DNA of 64,000 bases, from contig QCXZ01000001.1 in the NCBI GenBank assembly GCA_025024175.1, positions 1 to 64,000 of the forward strand, read 5' to 3'. The notes under the pieces were generated by a model, which made no database searches, was not told the origin of the DNA, and worked only from the letters and a program-made list of their open reading frames with translations. Position numbers and translations under genes: made by a program. The first letter of the stretch is position 1; every line of letters starts with the position of its first letter. This stretch comes from Rhyzopertha dominica. Its lineage: Eukaryota; Arthropoda; Insecta; Coleoptera; Bostrichidae. This document shows positions 35,020 to 46,161 of the stretch, in pieces.

Positions 35020-35987
35020 TTTGCGGTGCCGATTTATAAAATGTATACAACTTGGGGTCCCAGACTTCTGCGGATTAGGAAATATGACAGAAATTATAGT
35101 TTGCCGATAAAGATTCGAATGCATTAAATCGCTCCGATTTCTTAAAACAAAAATCTTATGAAAAGCACTCACCCGGCCAAATACTGCATCATGCAGTCTT
35201 ACCCCCTACGATAAGACTTCCTGTAACAAAAGAGAACGACTGTTGAGAAATTATATATAGGAAGCCAGTTTTTTTTTGTTGTAAAATCCAAGAAATTATC
35301 TAGGCACTACAAGTTAATAATAAATAATTCAGACTGGAACTTACAGTATTTGGCCACATGTCGTAGCTCTAATCCTCTATTGTCCCTCGGTGCACCGGAA
35401 ATAAAAGTCCAGCACTATTTATTTTAATCGAGTGAATTAGTTAAATTTATAGCCACACGCGATACTTGAATCACTAACGTTTATGAACTAGCAACAAAAA
35501 AATGCCCCGCACTAACGGACACGAAACGTAAACTAAACTTCTCATTTTTAAAGCGAACAGCATCTGCTGATTACACTACCGACCTAACAACGCGAACAGA
35601 CTCCGTAGTCTGTTACCGAAACCGATTAAGCTGGAAGAAAAATATTTTAGTTACTTGCAAAAATATTCATAGAAAAGATGATACATGCCTGCATATAAAC
35701 CCCCCCCCTCCCTTTACAAATCAAATTCCCTGATTGAAATGATTTTGAAAATAATAAAATGCTTTACACATTTGGAATGCCCAAGTAAGAATAGAAAATT
35801 ATAACTAGCACTCACCCGGCCAAATACTGCATCATGCAGTCTTACCCCCTACGATAAGACTTCCTGTAACAAAAGAGAACGGCTGTTGAGAAATTATATA
35901 TACGAAGCTAGTTTTTTTTTGTTGTAAAATCTAAGAAATTATCTAGGCACTACAAGTTAATAATAAATAATTCAGACTGAAACTTAC
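35020..35987. other. Tweek-flanking sequence, copy 2
   Basis: Duplicate of 16232-17194, with the same internal partial duplication (blocks at about 35166 and 35808). No gene recognised. Confidence 0.65.
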
Positions 35988-37837
35988 AGTATTTGGCCAC
36001 AAATTGTAGCTCTAATCCTCTTGTCCCTCGGTACACCTCTTGCTGTCCGATAACGGGGACCATTGCGCCTCTTTGAGGGCGGACTTCTTGCCGCCGTACG
36101 GATGGAATATGTACACCGACCGTCGTATTTGGCGTACCGTCCTCGAATTCGCTGAAAACAAAACAAAAAGTGTACGATTCGCACTTTTCCAAATGCCCAA
36201 TGTTCACCTGTGCAACAGCTCGTCTTCGGCCCTTTTCGAGCTGAAAACTATGTCCAGCAACGGCAGCTGCAACATACACTCCACTCGAGACACCGGGAGG
36301 CAGCTGAAGCTGAACCTGAACGTGCTGAGCTGCATGTGGAAATAGACGACTACGTCTACCGGAAAACTGCCATAGACGTAGTTGCCTTGGTCGGATTGCA
36401 GGAACGAAGTGACGTCTGAAAAAGGCCAGTTCATTCTTCCGTTAAAAAATTCCTTAATCGTTTATAACTTTATTCTATTACTTTACTGTAGTAGTTCAAA
36501 TTTTGAATAACCGCCTAACAATTTAAAAATTATTACTGGTAGTGGAAACTCCATAAAAATATTAAAAAGATGTATAATTCATCAGTCATTACTATAATTC
36601 AGAGACTGCGGAGATTTAACTTACTATATTTACCAATGTAACTCTTCTTTATAAATTTTTTTCTTGTTATTTATAATTTACAATTTTGCTATTTGCATAT
36701 GGATAGCGTCTTTTTGTTAATTATTTACTTTCATTAATTGTAGTTTTTTTTTAGGGCATAATAAGTAAGTTTGGTGGTTATGTCGCGCCCACCTGTCGTT
36801 AGGAGTTACATTTATTTTGGAAACTGTTTATATATATAGAACAAATAATTATCGGTTATTCCATACATTATGGAAAAAGATAAAAAATGTAAAAACTGAA
36901 GATAATAATACCTACAATAACGGCCACATGGAGGAGAGAGATTCCCTTTACGACTTCAAGAATACACGTTTTTAAATGTTCCAAAGATACTCAATTATTG
37001 GCTTACAGTTTTGAAAAAAATACAGAAAGGAGTTACAAGTTTGTACCCTTGACAAACATGATTTGGATAATGAACAAAAAATAGCTTTGAACTAATGATG
37101 TATATGAAAATTCAATTAAATTTACTCTTTTGATCACCTAAAAAATATTCTAACAGCCCGTACAACTACTACAGTTTAGCGGAATGTATACTTAATTGAA
37201 ATAATATTATGGAAGCTGGCTCTAACGATATGTGACAGATTTTATTTTGAACGGTACGTTTCCAAGTCCCAGAAGAAAATGAAAAGGCTCAAAAAAAACA
37301 CAGTTTCGCTTACCTTCTGACATCCTTGTACACCATGGCTTCCAACTCGTGCAATCTCTTCAGAGTTCCAGTTCGATAGTGCCATGCGAAGCTCCCATAC
37401 ACTTCAGATCGTTAATCATCTCGGCCTGTTCGTTCATCTCCTGCTCGATCAACTTGTACCTCTTCTTGTTGTCGAATGACAGATCGAACATGAACGTCGG
37501 TAGTGTGCTCCTCTGCGAAGCCCTGCTACCATCATTGACGGGTGTGTCTGCGGCGCCCGTCAACATTGTCAGCGTGTATCCTAAAGCGGACAACTGCTTT
37601 CCGACATTCGTATCCAAGTGAATATACCTGAAATATTGGTATTCTCCAAGGTANTAACTCCTCGGACCCCAGGTGTTTGGCGGCAGGGGATTCNGGAGTT
37701 GATCCCAGTTGACTCGTTATCTGTCCGAACTGGAACTTTTCNCATACCTAACGCAGAAACATTCATTCATTCATTCATTCATGTTCGCATACCTGTTGCT
37801 TGTTTTTTGTCCAAACAAATCCTTACCTGTCTTCTCG
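35988..37837 (-). pseudogene. tweek fragment, copy 2
   Basis: Contains the SCLPVSRVECMLQLP exon (35988-36415) and the DTNVGKQLSALG exon (37314-37747), each with intact-looking splice sites, plus the last 11 bases of the next exon (37827-37837). The exon at 18186-18408 of copy 1 is missing with both flanking intron ends (junction near 36922). The sequence is about 98-99 percent like copy 1 by eye and shares its two-base frame lesion. N bases at 37654, 37695 and 37742. PLE-2 sequence begins at 37838. This is a duplicated gene fragment and cannot encode a tweek protein. Confidence 0.8.
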
Positions 37838-38620
37838 TAGATAGGTAAAGGGGAAGACTGATTTCGTATAATTAATAAATCTTAAAAATGGAATTTGATT
37901 ATTAATTTCTATTTCATAACTAAATTTTATAGAATCATGAAGAGGATTAATATATGTAAGAAAATTATTTAAGTCATTGTAATTTCCTGTAAAAAGGTAC
38001 AAGACATCATCTACATAACGATGCCAAAATTTAATATGGGAAGAAGAGCAAACGTTTTTGAAAATATCTTGTTCTTAATTATTCACAAAAAGTTCTGCTA
38101 AAAGTGGGCTAAGAGACGAACCCATTGCTAAACCTGAATTTTGTATGAAATATTTATTATCGAAACAGAAAAAATTTTGATTTAAAACAAATTCATTTAA
38201 AGAAACCAAATTATTTTTTGAAACACAGGTAAGTTACAATTTAACGGCAGATTATTCAATATTTCAAGACAATCTTTTGGAGGTATCCAAGGAAATAAAT
38301 AATTGACATCGAAAGATACAAGTAAAGAGTTCTGGGGAATTTCGAAATTCTTAAGTTTATTTGTCAAGTCAATTGAATTTTTAATAACAAAAGAATTTTC
38401 GATTTTAACAAACAACAGGTCTAATAGGACAGTTAAAAGATACACAAAGGTGTATTTTCATCCAAAGATGATCAGGCAAATTTAATACGACGTATGATTT
38501 ACGAGGCGTGAAAAATAATTTTACATTGACAATTGAAGAATTACACAAGAAAATTAAAACTAAGCTTAAGGGTTTACGTATATTTTTTTAAGAAAAATGG
38601 TGTTTCATTATAAAAAAAAT
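37838..38620 (-). pseudogene. PLE-2 RT fragment fused to truncated tweek exon
   Basis: Reads from about 38560 down to 37838: motif A (LVSFDVN, open frame 38197-38445), GLAMGSSLSP (about 38110) and YVDD (about 38010-38030). It is then cut just before the GIY-YIG domain and joined to tweek. It is more intact than copy 1 in the motif A region. Confidence 0.78.
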
Positions 38621-39660
38621 TAACGTATGCTATCTAACGACTCTACATTGTGCCTTTCGAAAGCCTATTTCGAGCGAATTTCTATTTCGACCTACGTGCT
38701 TGATTGTTGTGCTTGATTCACTTAAGTCATGAAATTCTTCGAAGCTTGGGTTGAGTACATAACAGAAAATGTTCATGCGAGATGAAATCAACAATTCCTG
38801 CTAGCGAAAATTTCGATCGCGCGTATACCATCAAGTATAAAAAAAATCGCTTACAATGCAGTGTGGCGTCCACCATCCACCATCAGTTCACATACGACAC
38901 AAACACTCAAAAGTCAATAATTTCGAAAACGAATCTTGAAAAACACCCCGTATTCACCGGCACATCCTCACGCGCAGTTATCATCGGCTATACTAATTCA
39001 ATAAACGACGCATTAAAAGCTACTTCACCCGGCCCGCAAATGGACTGGTCCTTTTTTTGCCCAATAATTGCTCACGTACGCCAGGATACGCCGCAAAAAA
39101 AGTGCTCGCAAGAACGTAAACACTAGGAGTATTTCATTTAGCGGAGAAAATTTAATAGAGGCCCGTTTTGGGTTTAAATTTTTGGAGACATGGTTTCTAA
39201 AGATTCCCGTTTTATCTTTTTGAGCGATTAGTGCATACGTGGGTGATCCAAAAAGTCGCAGTGTAATGAAAAGTATAAAGCTTCATTTTTTTTCATCAAT
39301 TCTGCATTCGGTTGATGCATTCTTTGACTGTAGACTATTTTACGATCAAAATAGTTAGTACGTGACTTGGCCGTTCTTTTATACATCATAGAAATAACCG
39401 AATTCAAGCAAAAGATGCAAAAAAGCTTATACCACCAGGGTCAAAGTCGGGACAAGGCGTAGGGTACAATATCCTTTTACACTATGTGCCTACCTAACTA
39501 GGAAACTATTGATTAATTATTTTTTTGCAGCTATTAACAATGCACTGAAACGTCATGCAGGGACTAAGGTCCTAATGTATCATGCTTCATGGCATACTGA
39601 AGCATTGATTATACCATGTGTGTACTATGTACACAGATTTTAGATTTGTCTATCTCCTTA
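38621..39660. repeat. Unclassified module U, copy 2
   Basis: Contains a 114-codon open frame (38782-39126, +) starting MKSTIPASENFDRAY, shared by copy 3 with few changes. No domain is recognised, and the strand of any function is unknown. The candidate exon after the acceptor-like site is annotated separately. Confidence 0.5.
39531..39643 (+). CDS. Candidate terminal exon of unknown gene
   Basis: After a good acceptor (TTTTTTTGCAG) an open stretch of 36 codons reads INNALKRHAGTKVLMYHASW and then HTEALIIPCVYYVHRF before a stop. It is preserved in copy 3 (57759-57871) but cut by PLE-1 in copies 1 and 4. I do not recognise the protein. It may be a last exon of a cellular gene carried along by the duplications, or chance. 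Confidence 0.3.
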
Positions 39661-40249
39661 GAGATCATCTACTGACATAACTTTATATTCTCTTTAAAGA
39701 TTGATTGTTTGTATGAGGACGTACGTCCTCGAACTGTTTTTTTTTTATAAATTCTGACTATGCTCAAAAAAAGTATATTTAGAAAAATAATAATAGTAAT
39801 AACCATAATAATAATAATAATAATAATTCGTCATTTGCTCACTACATTGATGTATTATGTACATTATATTGTATTAGTGTATTGTATTTTATTGTATATT
39901 GTATTATTATTATTGTATTATTATTAAGACTCTGAATAGCAGGATTCGTAGCAGGGCAAAACGGCAAATTTTAGTGGCAAATGACACTTATGATTAGTGG
40001 CATCGCCCTTCTCTTCCACTCAACCGTAAAAATGAAAAGAAAAACAAATTTAGAATTTTACTCGTATACACACCTGTGTATAAAGTTGTTATTGATGAGA
40101 GCCGTGGAGGTGAAAAACAATAAAAAACGAAAAAAAGCAGTTATCTCAATTTAGATGAACGATGTATAGGTGAAAAAAATATATACAGGAAGAATTAGTA
40201 AATGTCAATCAGAACTGTTCAGTTTTTTTTAATAGATTATTGTAGTTTT
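39661..40249. other. AT-rich sequence with ATA microsatellites
   Basis: Contains an (ATA)n run near 39800-39830 and TATTGTATT repeats near 39855-39925. No gene recognised. Equivalent to about 57890-58490. Confidence 0.6.
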
Positions 40250-40636
40250 GTTATGTACTTGCATATTAATTTAAACAAGCATCACTTTCATTAATTTATT
40301 TATTAATTAGTAAATTGCAACTCCTACATTACTTGCATGTCAAGTATCACTTGCATACCTGACTCTCAGCTACTAGATAATCTAAATAATAATATTACTA
40401 CTACGCAACATCACCCTTGCTTTGAACATAAACACTTTTTCTTTAAATACAACTAACATTTTCATTACGCTAATAATAGTAGTAATATTATTATTTAGAT
40501 TATCTAGTAGCTGAGAGTCAGGTAAGCAGGAGACACTTGACATGCAAGTAATGTAGGAGTTGCAATCTACTAATTAATAAATAAATTAATGAAAGTGATG
40601 CTTGTTTAAATTGATATACAAGTACCTACATAACAC
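40250..40636. mobile_element. 387-bp MITE with about 165-base inverted arms and 5-bp target duplication
   Basis: Arms at about 40250-40410 and 40475-40636 are near-perfect reverse complements. The ends read gttatgta and its complement. The bases gtttt flank both sides (40245-40249 and 40637-40641). The duplicate locus near 58485 lacks the element and has a single gtttt, giving a clean empty site. No transposase. Confidence 0.8.
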
Positions 40637-40641
40637 GTTTT

Positions 40642-41032
40642 ATTTTAAATGAGTCTAGTCCCGTATTTCTTAGTTTTACTGTTAGTGAGTTGTGGATCTT
40701 TTATATTCTGTATGAAAAGCTGCGAATAAAAAATATGATTACGTTTTGGTAGAGTAATAGCGTCTTCGCATCTAATATTTATATTATGGATATCTGTCCT
40801 TTTTGGTTATTACAGATGTATATCTGTGTCCTAACAGAGAGCCCTGAGGGACACCACACTACCACCGTAAGCAGAGGAATTGCTATCTAAATTAACAGAC
40901 TGAAGTCTATTATATAAATAAAGCTGCTTGCCCAATAACAATATGTTCCAAAATGGCGTAAAGTATCTGATAATTAACAACATCGAATGCTCTTGAAAAG
41001 TCTACTTTTGAAAGCTAGCTAACTACAATACT
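40642..41032 (-). pseudogene. Jockey-like non-LTR RT fragment
   Basis: On the minus strand SKVDFSRAFDVVNYQIL (RT motif A, about 40970-41030), then CGVPQGSLLG (about 40845-40860), then a basic C-terminal stretch with internal sequence deleted. Stops are present. The same fragment recurs at 48560-49075 and 58495-58960. Confidence 0.7.
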
Positions 41033-41640
41033 AAAAATCCCATGCCGTATAAGCGAAACAACCAGTTTTAGATTATTTAACCGTTTGACGACCGCTGGCG
41101 TATGAAAAAAAACAGCACCGCGTCGTAGCGTTTTTACCTCCGCATCCATGCAAGTTTTTTACCGTGTTTTGAACTGGACGAAGCATTTATCGTACAAAAC
41201 TTAATTAAACCATCCTATTTAAACGAATTTCGAAACTACAATCACATAAACGCAACGAACAAGTGCGTAATTTACCTATACAAGGTGTTTCAACGCGATT
41301 CCTACGCGATAAAAAGTAATAACTAAACTCACCGGTATATCTTCCCGTGCGAACCCGATAAGGTGGCCAAAACTAGATTAGTCGAAGCACCACGTCACTA
41401 AATCACTACGAAACGGTCCGTTTCACTCCGCGGTCCGAATTTTCCACCCAATTTTTGTGAAAATTTGGGAACCTGACCGCTCACGCCGAGCTTTCCAAGA
41501 CTACTGACGCTTAGCCGTGTGACTGATTTCTCGGCGTTTTCCATGGCCACCTTGGTATTCAAAAAAGCCGTATTTACATTGCGCACGTCCAATTTTCGAA
41601 AATTTTCGGGGTTTTGAGACTGAAGTGGGCCCTTTCGTTA
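41033..41640. repeat. Unclassified module V, copy 1
   Basis: Moderately GC-rich stretch repeated at 49455-50085 and 59335-59945. The minus strand has a good donor (GTGAGTTTAG, about 41330) downstream of a 64-codon open frame (41398-41592), but a stop lies between them. A promoter or 5' untranslated exon is possible, not shown. Confidence 0.4.
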
Positions 41641-41829
41641 AGAAAAAAGAGATGTATTTACGCATGATGTATTTCATACGATGAAGATAGTAGAACTAGA
41701 ATATATTTATACACAAAACTTTACAGCTAAATCTTTCGTGCATGGTGTGAATATAGGTAATTTCTGTTCTTCAAAACTTTGTTGTCGAATAAAACTTACA
41801 AGTTGAATGATAAGAATATTGCCAAAATC

Positions 41830-42141
41830 TGCTTTGTATAATGGAAGATTTAAAAGTCTATGAAATAAACTATACCTATTGGATCTGCAAGAATCTACCA
41901 ATCACAAAGAAAAATGAAGCCAAGCTCTTTAGAAAAACAACAAAATCTATTCCGAAAACTTGCAAAATCAGGAATCTAATGGCATCATCTACGAGACAAC
42001 CGATGGTTATTCACTATTTCCAACCAACAATCGATTACCATCATATGCAAGAACAGTCAAGCTGAAGAAATCACCATTTCCAAAATCGGGATTCTACAAT
42101 GCGAAGCAAATTACAAGGCCTACACCAAGAACATCATGCTA
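41830..42141 (+). pseudogene. Env-like glycoprotein fragment, truncated copy
   Basis: Shares the YETTDGYSLFPTNN block and following lysine/proline-rich stretch with the longer fragment at 60160-61077. It ends at the point where PLE-1 unit 7 begins. Frames are broken. Assignment as retroviral-type env relies on the longer copy. Confidence 0.35.
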
Positions 42142-42186
42142 GAAAAACATATGCGCGATGATTTTTAGAAGATTACTTTTTATTAA

Positions 42187-43154
42187 TATTAATAAGAACT
42201 TTCCATAAATTAAACATACAAGTAGCTATAAGAAATTTTTAAAAAGGTTCAAGTTTCTTTACAAAATTAATATCCAAAATTCTATTAACATTTCAATTGG
42301 GGGTTGTTTATTGTTTAGAATGTGATACATGTGAGGACAAGTATATTGGCCAGACCTCACAATGGCTATCTAGTAGATTAACACTACACAAAAGTGGTAT
42401 AAACACAAAAAGTATAAGATGTGCTCTAGCAGAACATGTATTAAACAACAACCATAACATAAATTGGGACAGTGTCAAAATTTTAGAAAAAGAGCGAAAT
42501 ACTAATGAAAGACTAATTTTGGAGATGTACCAAATTAATAAGACTAATAACGTTATTAGAAAAAATCGGATACACAAAATTTAAGTAATATATACACATA
42601 TTTGTTATCGACAGAAATTTTACAAAATTAATAAGTCCTAAATTCAAGTAGTTATTGGCGATTTCTTTTAAAATCTTTTGAAATTGAAATCCATTGTACC
42701 ATAAACCTTCAGGAAGTATTGCTGCAATTTTGACATTAACATACGAGAAACTTTTAATAATATACCTAAATAATAAAAAGTTTAGGCATTGAAATTTGAA
42801 ATTAAAATAAAAGTGGTTTGTGAATCTGACTAGTGGCTGCGACATATATGTCACATTATTTGTTATCCTCATTATGTTGTATGTAAAATTTCTGGATTGT
42901 GTTGTATGTGTAATACATTTAGCATATACTGGTAAAAATTTTCAAAGATTCCTTTCCCTAATATAGCTGCCTATTGAAAACTCAGATTAGTAAGTAACAT
43001 GTTGTTGTTCCACTTCTTGTAAACTTAATTTAAACTGGATTGTTGTTGTAGTAAGCCCTGAAGAAGATTGTAATGAAGCACTTGAAAGCTTGGCCAAAAT
43101 AAAAATTACACATTGATCCTTACAACCAGGTCGAATTCCCCCAAGATATTTCAG
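42187..43154 (+). mobile_element. PLE-1 mini unit 7, left arm missing
   Basis: Starts inside the linker next to the env-like fragment, so it lacks the left inverted arm, as does its duplicate unit 9. The right arm has a hammerhead-like core at 43055-43095. Downstream is a satellite-related half monomer (43170-43360). Confidence 0.72.
42297..42584 (+). pseudogene. GIY-YIG endonuclease segment (PLE-1 unit 7)
   Basis: GVVYCLECDTCEDKYIGQTS with intact YIG, then LHKSG, LAEHVLNNNHNINW and RLILEMYQINKTNNV. The frame shifts near 42560, losing the C-terminal end seen in unit 9. All catalytic positions expected of the family are visible up to that point. Confidence 0.72.
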
Positions 43155-43366
43155 TATTAAATACAAATTTTAATATAGGAAGTGTGGAATCCCAAGTCAC
43201 ATAAACTTTCTGAATCAGCACGTCGAGATCTACCTGCCTGAATTATTTTTGGAAACTTTTGTGTAAATCAGCAAAAATTTCATTCATTATTTTGGTCAGA
43301 AAAAGTGGCCATTTTTGCAAAATCTATGAAGCATCTGATATACCTAACTCAGGGTGATAGATTATT
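43155..43366. repeat. Satellite-related half monomer
   Basis: Block with the tctgaatcagcacgtcgaga and gaagcatctgatatac motifs of the PLE-1 spacer, cut at about 43362, where PLE-2 sequence starts. Confidence 0.7.
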
Positions 43367-43760
43367 ATTTTTTTAAACACAGGTAAGTTACAATTTAACG
43401 GCAGATTATTCAATATTTCAAGACAATCTTTTGGAGGTATCCAAGGAAATAAATAATTGACATCGAAAGATACAAGTAAAGAGTTCTGGGGAATTTCGAA
43501 ATTCTTAAGTTTATTGGTCAAGTCAATTGAATTTTTAATAACAAAAGAATTTTCGATTTTAACAAACAACAGGTCTAATAGGACAGTTAAAATATACACA
43601 AAGGTGTATTTTCATCCAAAGATGATCAGGCAAATTTAATACGACGTATGATTTACGAGGCGTGAAAAATGATTTTACATTGGCAATTGAAGAATTACAC
43701 AAGAAAATTAAAACTAAGCTTAAGGGTTTAGGTATTTTTTTTTAAGAAAAATGGTGTGTC
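43367..43760 (-). pseudogene. PLE-2 RT N-terminal fragment
   Basis: Motif A region (LVSFDVN) and upstream residues, an open frame to about 43599. It is truncated before the GLAMG box by the satellite-related block. Confidence 0.75.
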
Positions 43761-44731
43761 ATTATAAAAAAAAATAAACGTATGCTATCTAACGACTCTA
43801 CATTGTGCCTTTCAAAAGCCTATTTCGAGCGAATTTCTATTTCGACCTACGTGCTTGATTGTTTCAGAATTCACTTAAGATATGAAATTCTTCGAAGCTT
43901 GGGTTGAGTACATAACAGAAAATGTTCATGCGAGATGAAATCGACAATTCCTGCTAGCGAAAATCAAGTATAAAAAAACATCGCTTACAATGCAGTGTGG
44001 CGTCCACCATCCACCATCAGTTCACATACGTCACAAACACTCAAAAGTCAATAATTTCGAAAACGAATCTTGAAAAACACCCCGTATTCACCGGCACATC
44101 CTCACGCGCGGTTATCATCGGCTATACTAATTCAATAAACGACGCATTAAAAGCTACTTCACCCGGCCCGCAAATGGACCGGTCCTTTTTTTGGCCACGT
44201 ACGCCCGGATACGTCGCAAAAAACATTATGAAATGCTCGCAAGAACGTAAACACTAGGAGTATTTCATTTAGCGGAGAAAATTTAATAGAGGCCCGTTTT
44301 GGGTTTAAATTTTTGGAGACATGGTTTCTAAAGATTCCCGTTTTATCTTTTTGAGCGATTAGTGCATACGTGGGTGATCCAAAAAGTCGCAGTGTAATGA
44401 AAAGTATAAAGCTTCATTTTTTTTTTCATCAATTCTACATTCGGTTGATGCATTCTTTTACTGTAGACTATTTTACGATCAAAATAGTTAGTACGTGACT
44501 TGGCCGTTCTTTTATACATCATAGAAATAACTGAATTCAAGCAAAAAATGCAAAAAAGCTTATAACAATTTGGATAACTGTTTAGGGGCAAAGTCGGGAC
44601 AACGCGTAGGGTACAATATCCTTTTAGACTATGTGCCTACCTAACTAGGAAACTATTGATTAATTATTTTTTTGCAGCTATTAACAATGCACTGAAACGT
44701 CATCCAGGGACTAAAGTCCTAATGTATCATG
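43761..44731. repeat. Unclassified module U, copy 4
   Basis: Close to copy 1, including the PLE-1 insertion at the same base. The open frame 43997-44257 (+) is the counterpart of 23832-24068. No domain recognised. Confidence 0.5.
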
Positions 44732-45791
44732 TTTATTTTAGCCAAACTTTCAATTGATTAATTACAATCTTCTTCAGGGCTTACAACAACAACAATCCAA
44801 TATTACAGGATTAACAAAGAAATTAATAAGAACCTTCTATAAATTAAACATAAAAATAGCTATAAGAAATTTTAAAGAAGCTTCAAGTTTCCTTACAAAA
44901 TTAATATCCGAAATTCTATTAACATTTCAATTGGGGGTTGTTTATTGTTTAGAATGTGATACATGTGAGGACAAGTATATTGGCCGGACCTCACAATGGC
45001 TATCTAGTAGATTAACACTACACAAAAGTGATATGAACACAAAAAGTATAAGATGTGCTCTAGCAGAACATGTATTAAACAACAATCATAACAAATTGGG
45101 ATAGTGTCAAAATTTTAGAAAAAGAGCGAAATACTAATAAAAACTAATTTTGGAGAAGTACCAAATTAATAAGACTAATAACGTTATTAGTAAAAAATCG
45201 GATACACAAAATTTAAGTAATATATACACATATTTGTTATCGACAGAAATTTTACAAAATTAATAAATCCTAAATTTAAGTAGTTATTGGCGATTTCTTT
45301 TAAAATCTTTTGAAATCAGAAATTCATTGTACCATAAACCTTCAGGAAGTATTGCTGCATTTTTGACATTAACATATGAAGAACTTTTAATAATATACCT
45401 ACATAATAAAAAGTTTAGGCATTGAAATTTGAAATTAAAATAAAAGTGGTTTGTGAATCTGACTAGTGGCTACGACGTATATGTCACATTATTTGTTATC
45501 CTCATTATGTTGTATGTAAAATTTCTGGATTGTGTTATATGCGTAATACATTTAGCATATACTGGTTAAAATTTTCGAAGATTCCTTTCCCTAACATAGC
45601 TGCCTATTGAAAACTCAGATTAGTAAGTAACATGTTGTTGTTCCACTTCTTGTAAACTTAACGTAAACTGGATTATTTATTGTTGTAGTAAGCCCTGAAG
45701 AAGATTGTAATAAAGCACTTGAAAGTTTGGCCAAATTAAAAAGTACACATTGATCTTTACAACCAGGTCGAATTCCCCCAAGATATTTCAG
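44732..45791 (+). mobile_element. PLE-1 mini unit 8
   Basis: Both arms present, inserted at the same site in module U as unit 5, so the two loci are duplicates. The right arm carries a hammerhead-like core (about 45692-45732) with GAAAGUUU in place of GAAAGCUU. Confidence 0.75.
44754..45104 (+). pseudogene. GIY-YIG endonuclease segment with linker (PLE-1 unit 8)
   Basis: The frame runs from inside the left arm through the linker into GVVYCLECDTCEDKYIGRTS, LHKSD and LAEHVLNNNHN, then ends. It shows that the left arm and the linker can be read in one frame with the endonuclease, although initiation in the arm is unproven. The EMYQI helix is lost to a frameshift. Confidence 0.7.
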
Positions 45792-46161
45792 TATTATATA
45801 CAAATTTATAGGAAATGTGGGATCCCGAGTCACATACACTTTCTGAATCAGCACGTCGAGATCTACCTGCCTGAATTATTTTTGGAGACTTTGTGAAAAT
45901 CGACAAAAATTTCATTCATTATTTTGATCAGAAAAATGGCCATTTTTGCAAAATCTATGAAACATCTGATATACCTAATTCAGCGAGATAGATTTTGATG
46001 TGCCGATTCATAAAATGTAAACAACTTGGTGTGTCCCAGACTTCCGGTTTAGGAAATATGACAGAAATTATAGTAAGCCGATAAATATTCGATCGTATTC
46101 CCCGGTAGCAATGTTGGGTGAATCTACAAAGTATTAACGTTTTTCTTTATATAATTTTGAT
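45792..46161. repeat. PLE-1 spacer leading into second satellite array
   Basis: Satellite-related half monomer, ccggtttagg block and a truncated leader; then the array starts at atatgacag. Confidence 0.7.

Noticed and set aside
37618..37848. Open frame crossing the tweek-PLE-2 junction
   Set aside because: Contains N-derived unknown residues, lies antisense to both parts and has no family content.
42308..42577. Minus-strand frames opposite the GIY-YIG segments
   Set aside because: Shadows of the plus-strand endonuclease; hydrophobic only because of codon composition.
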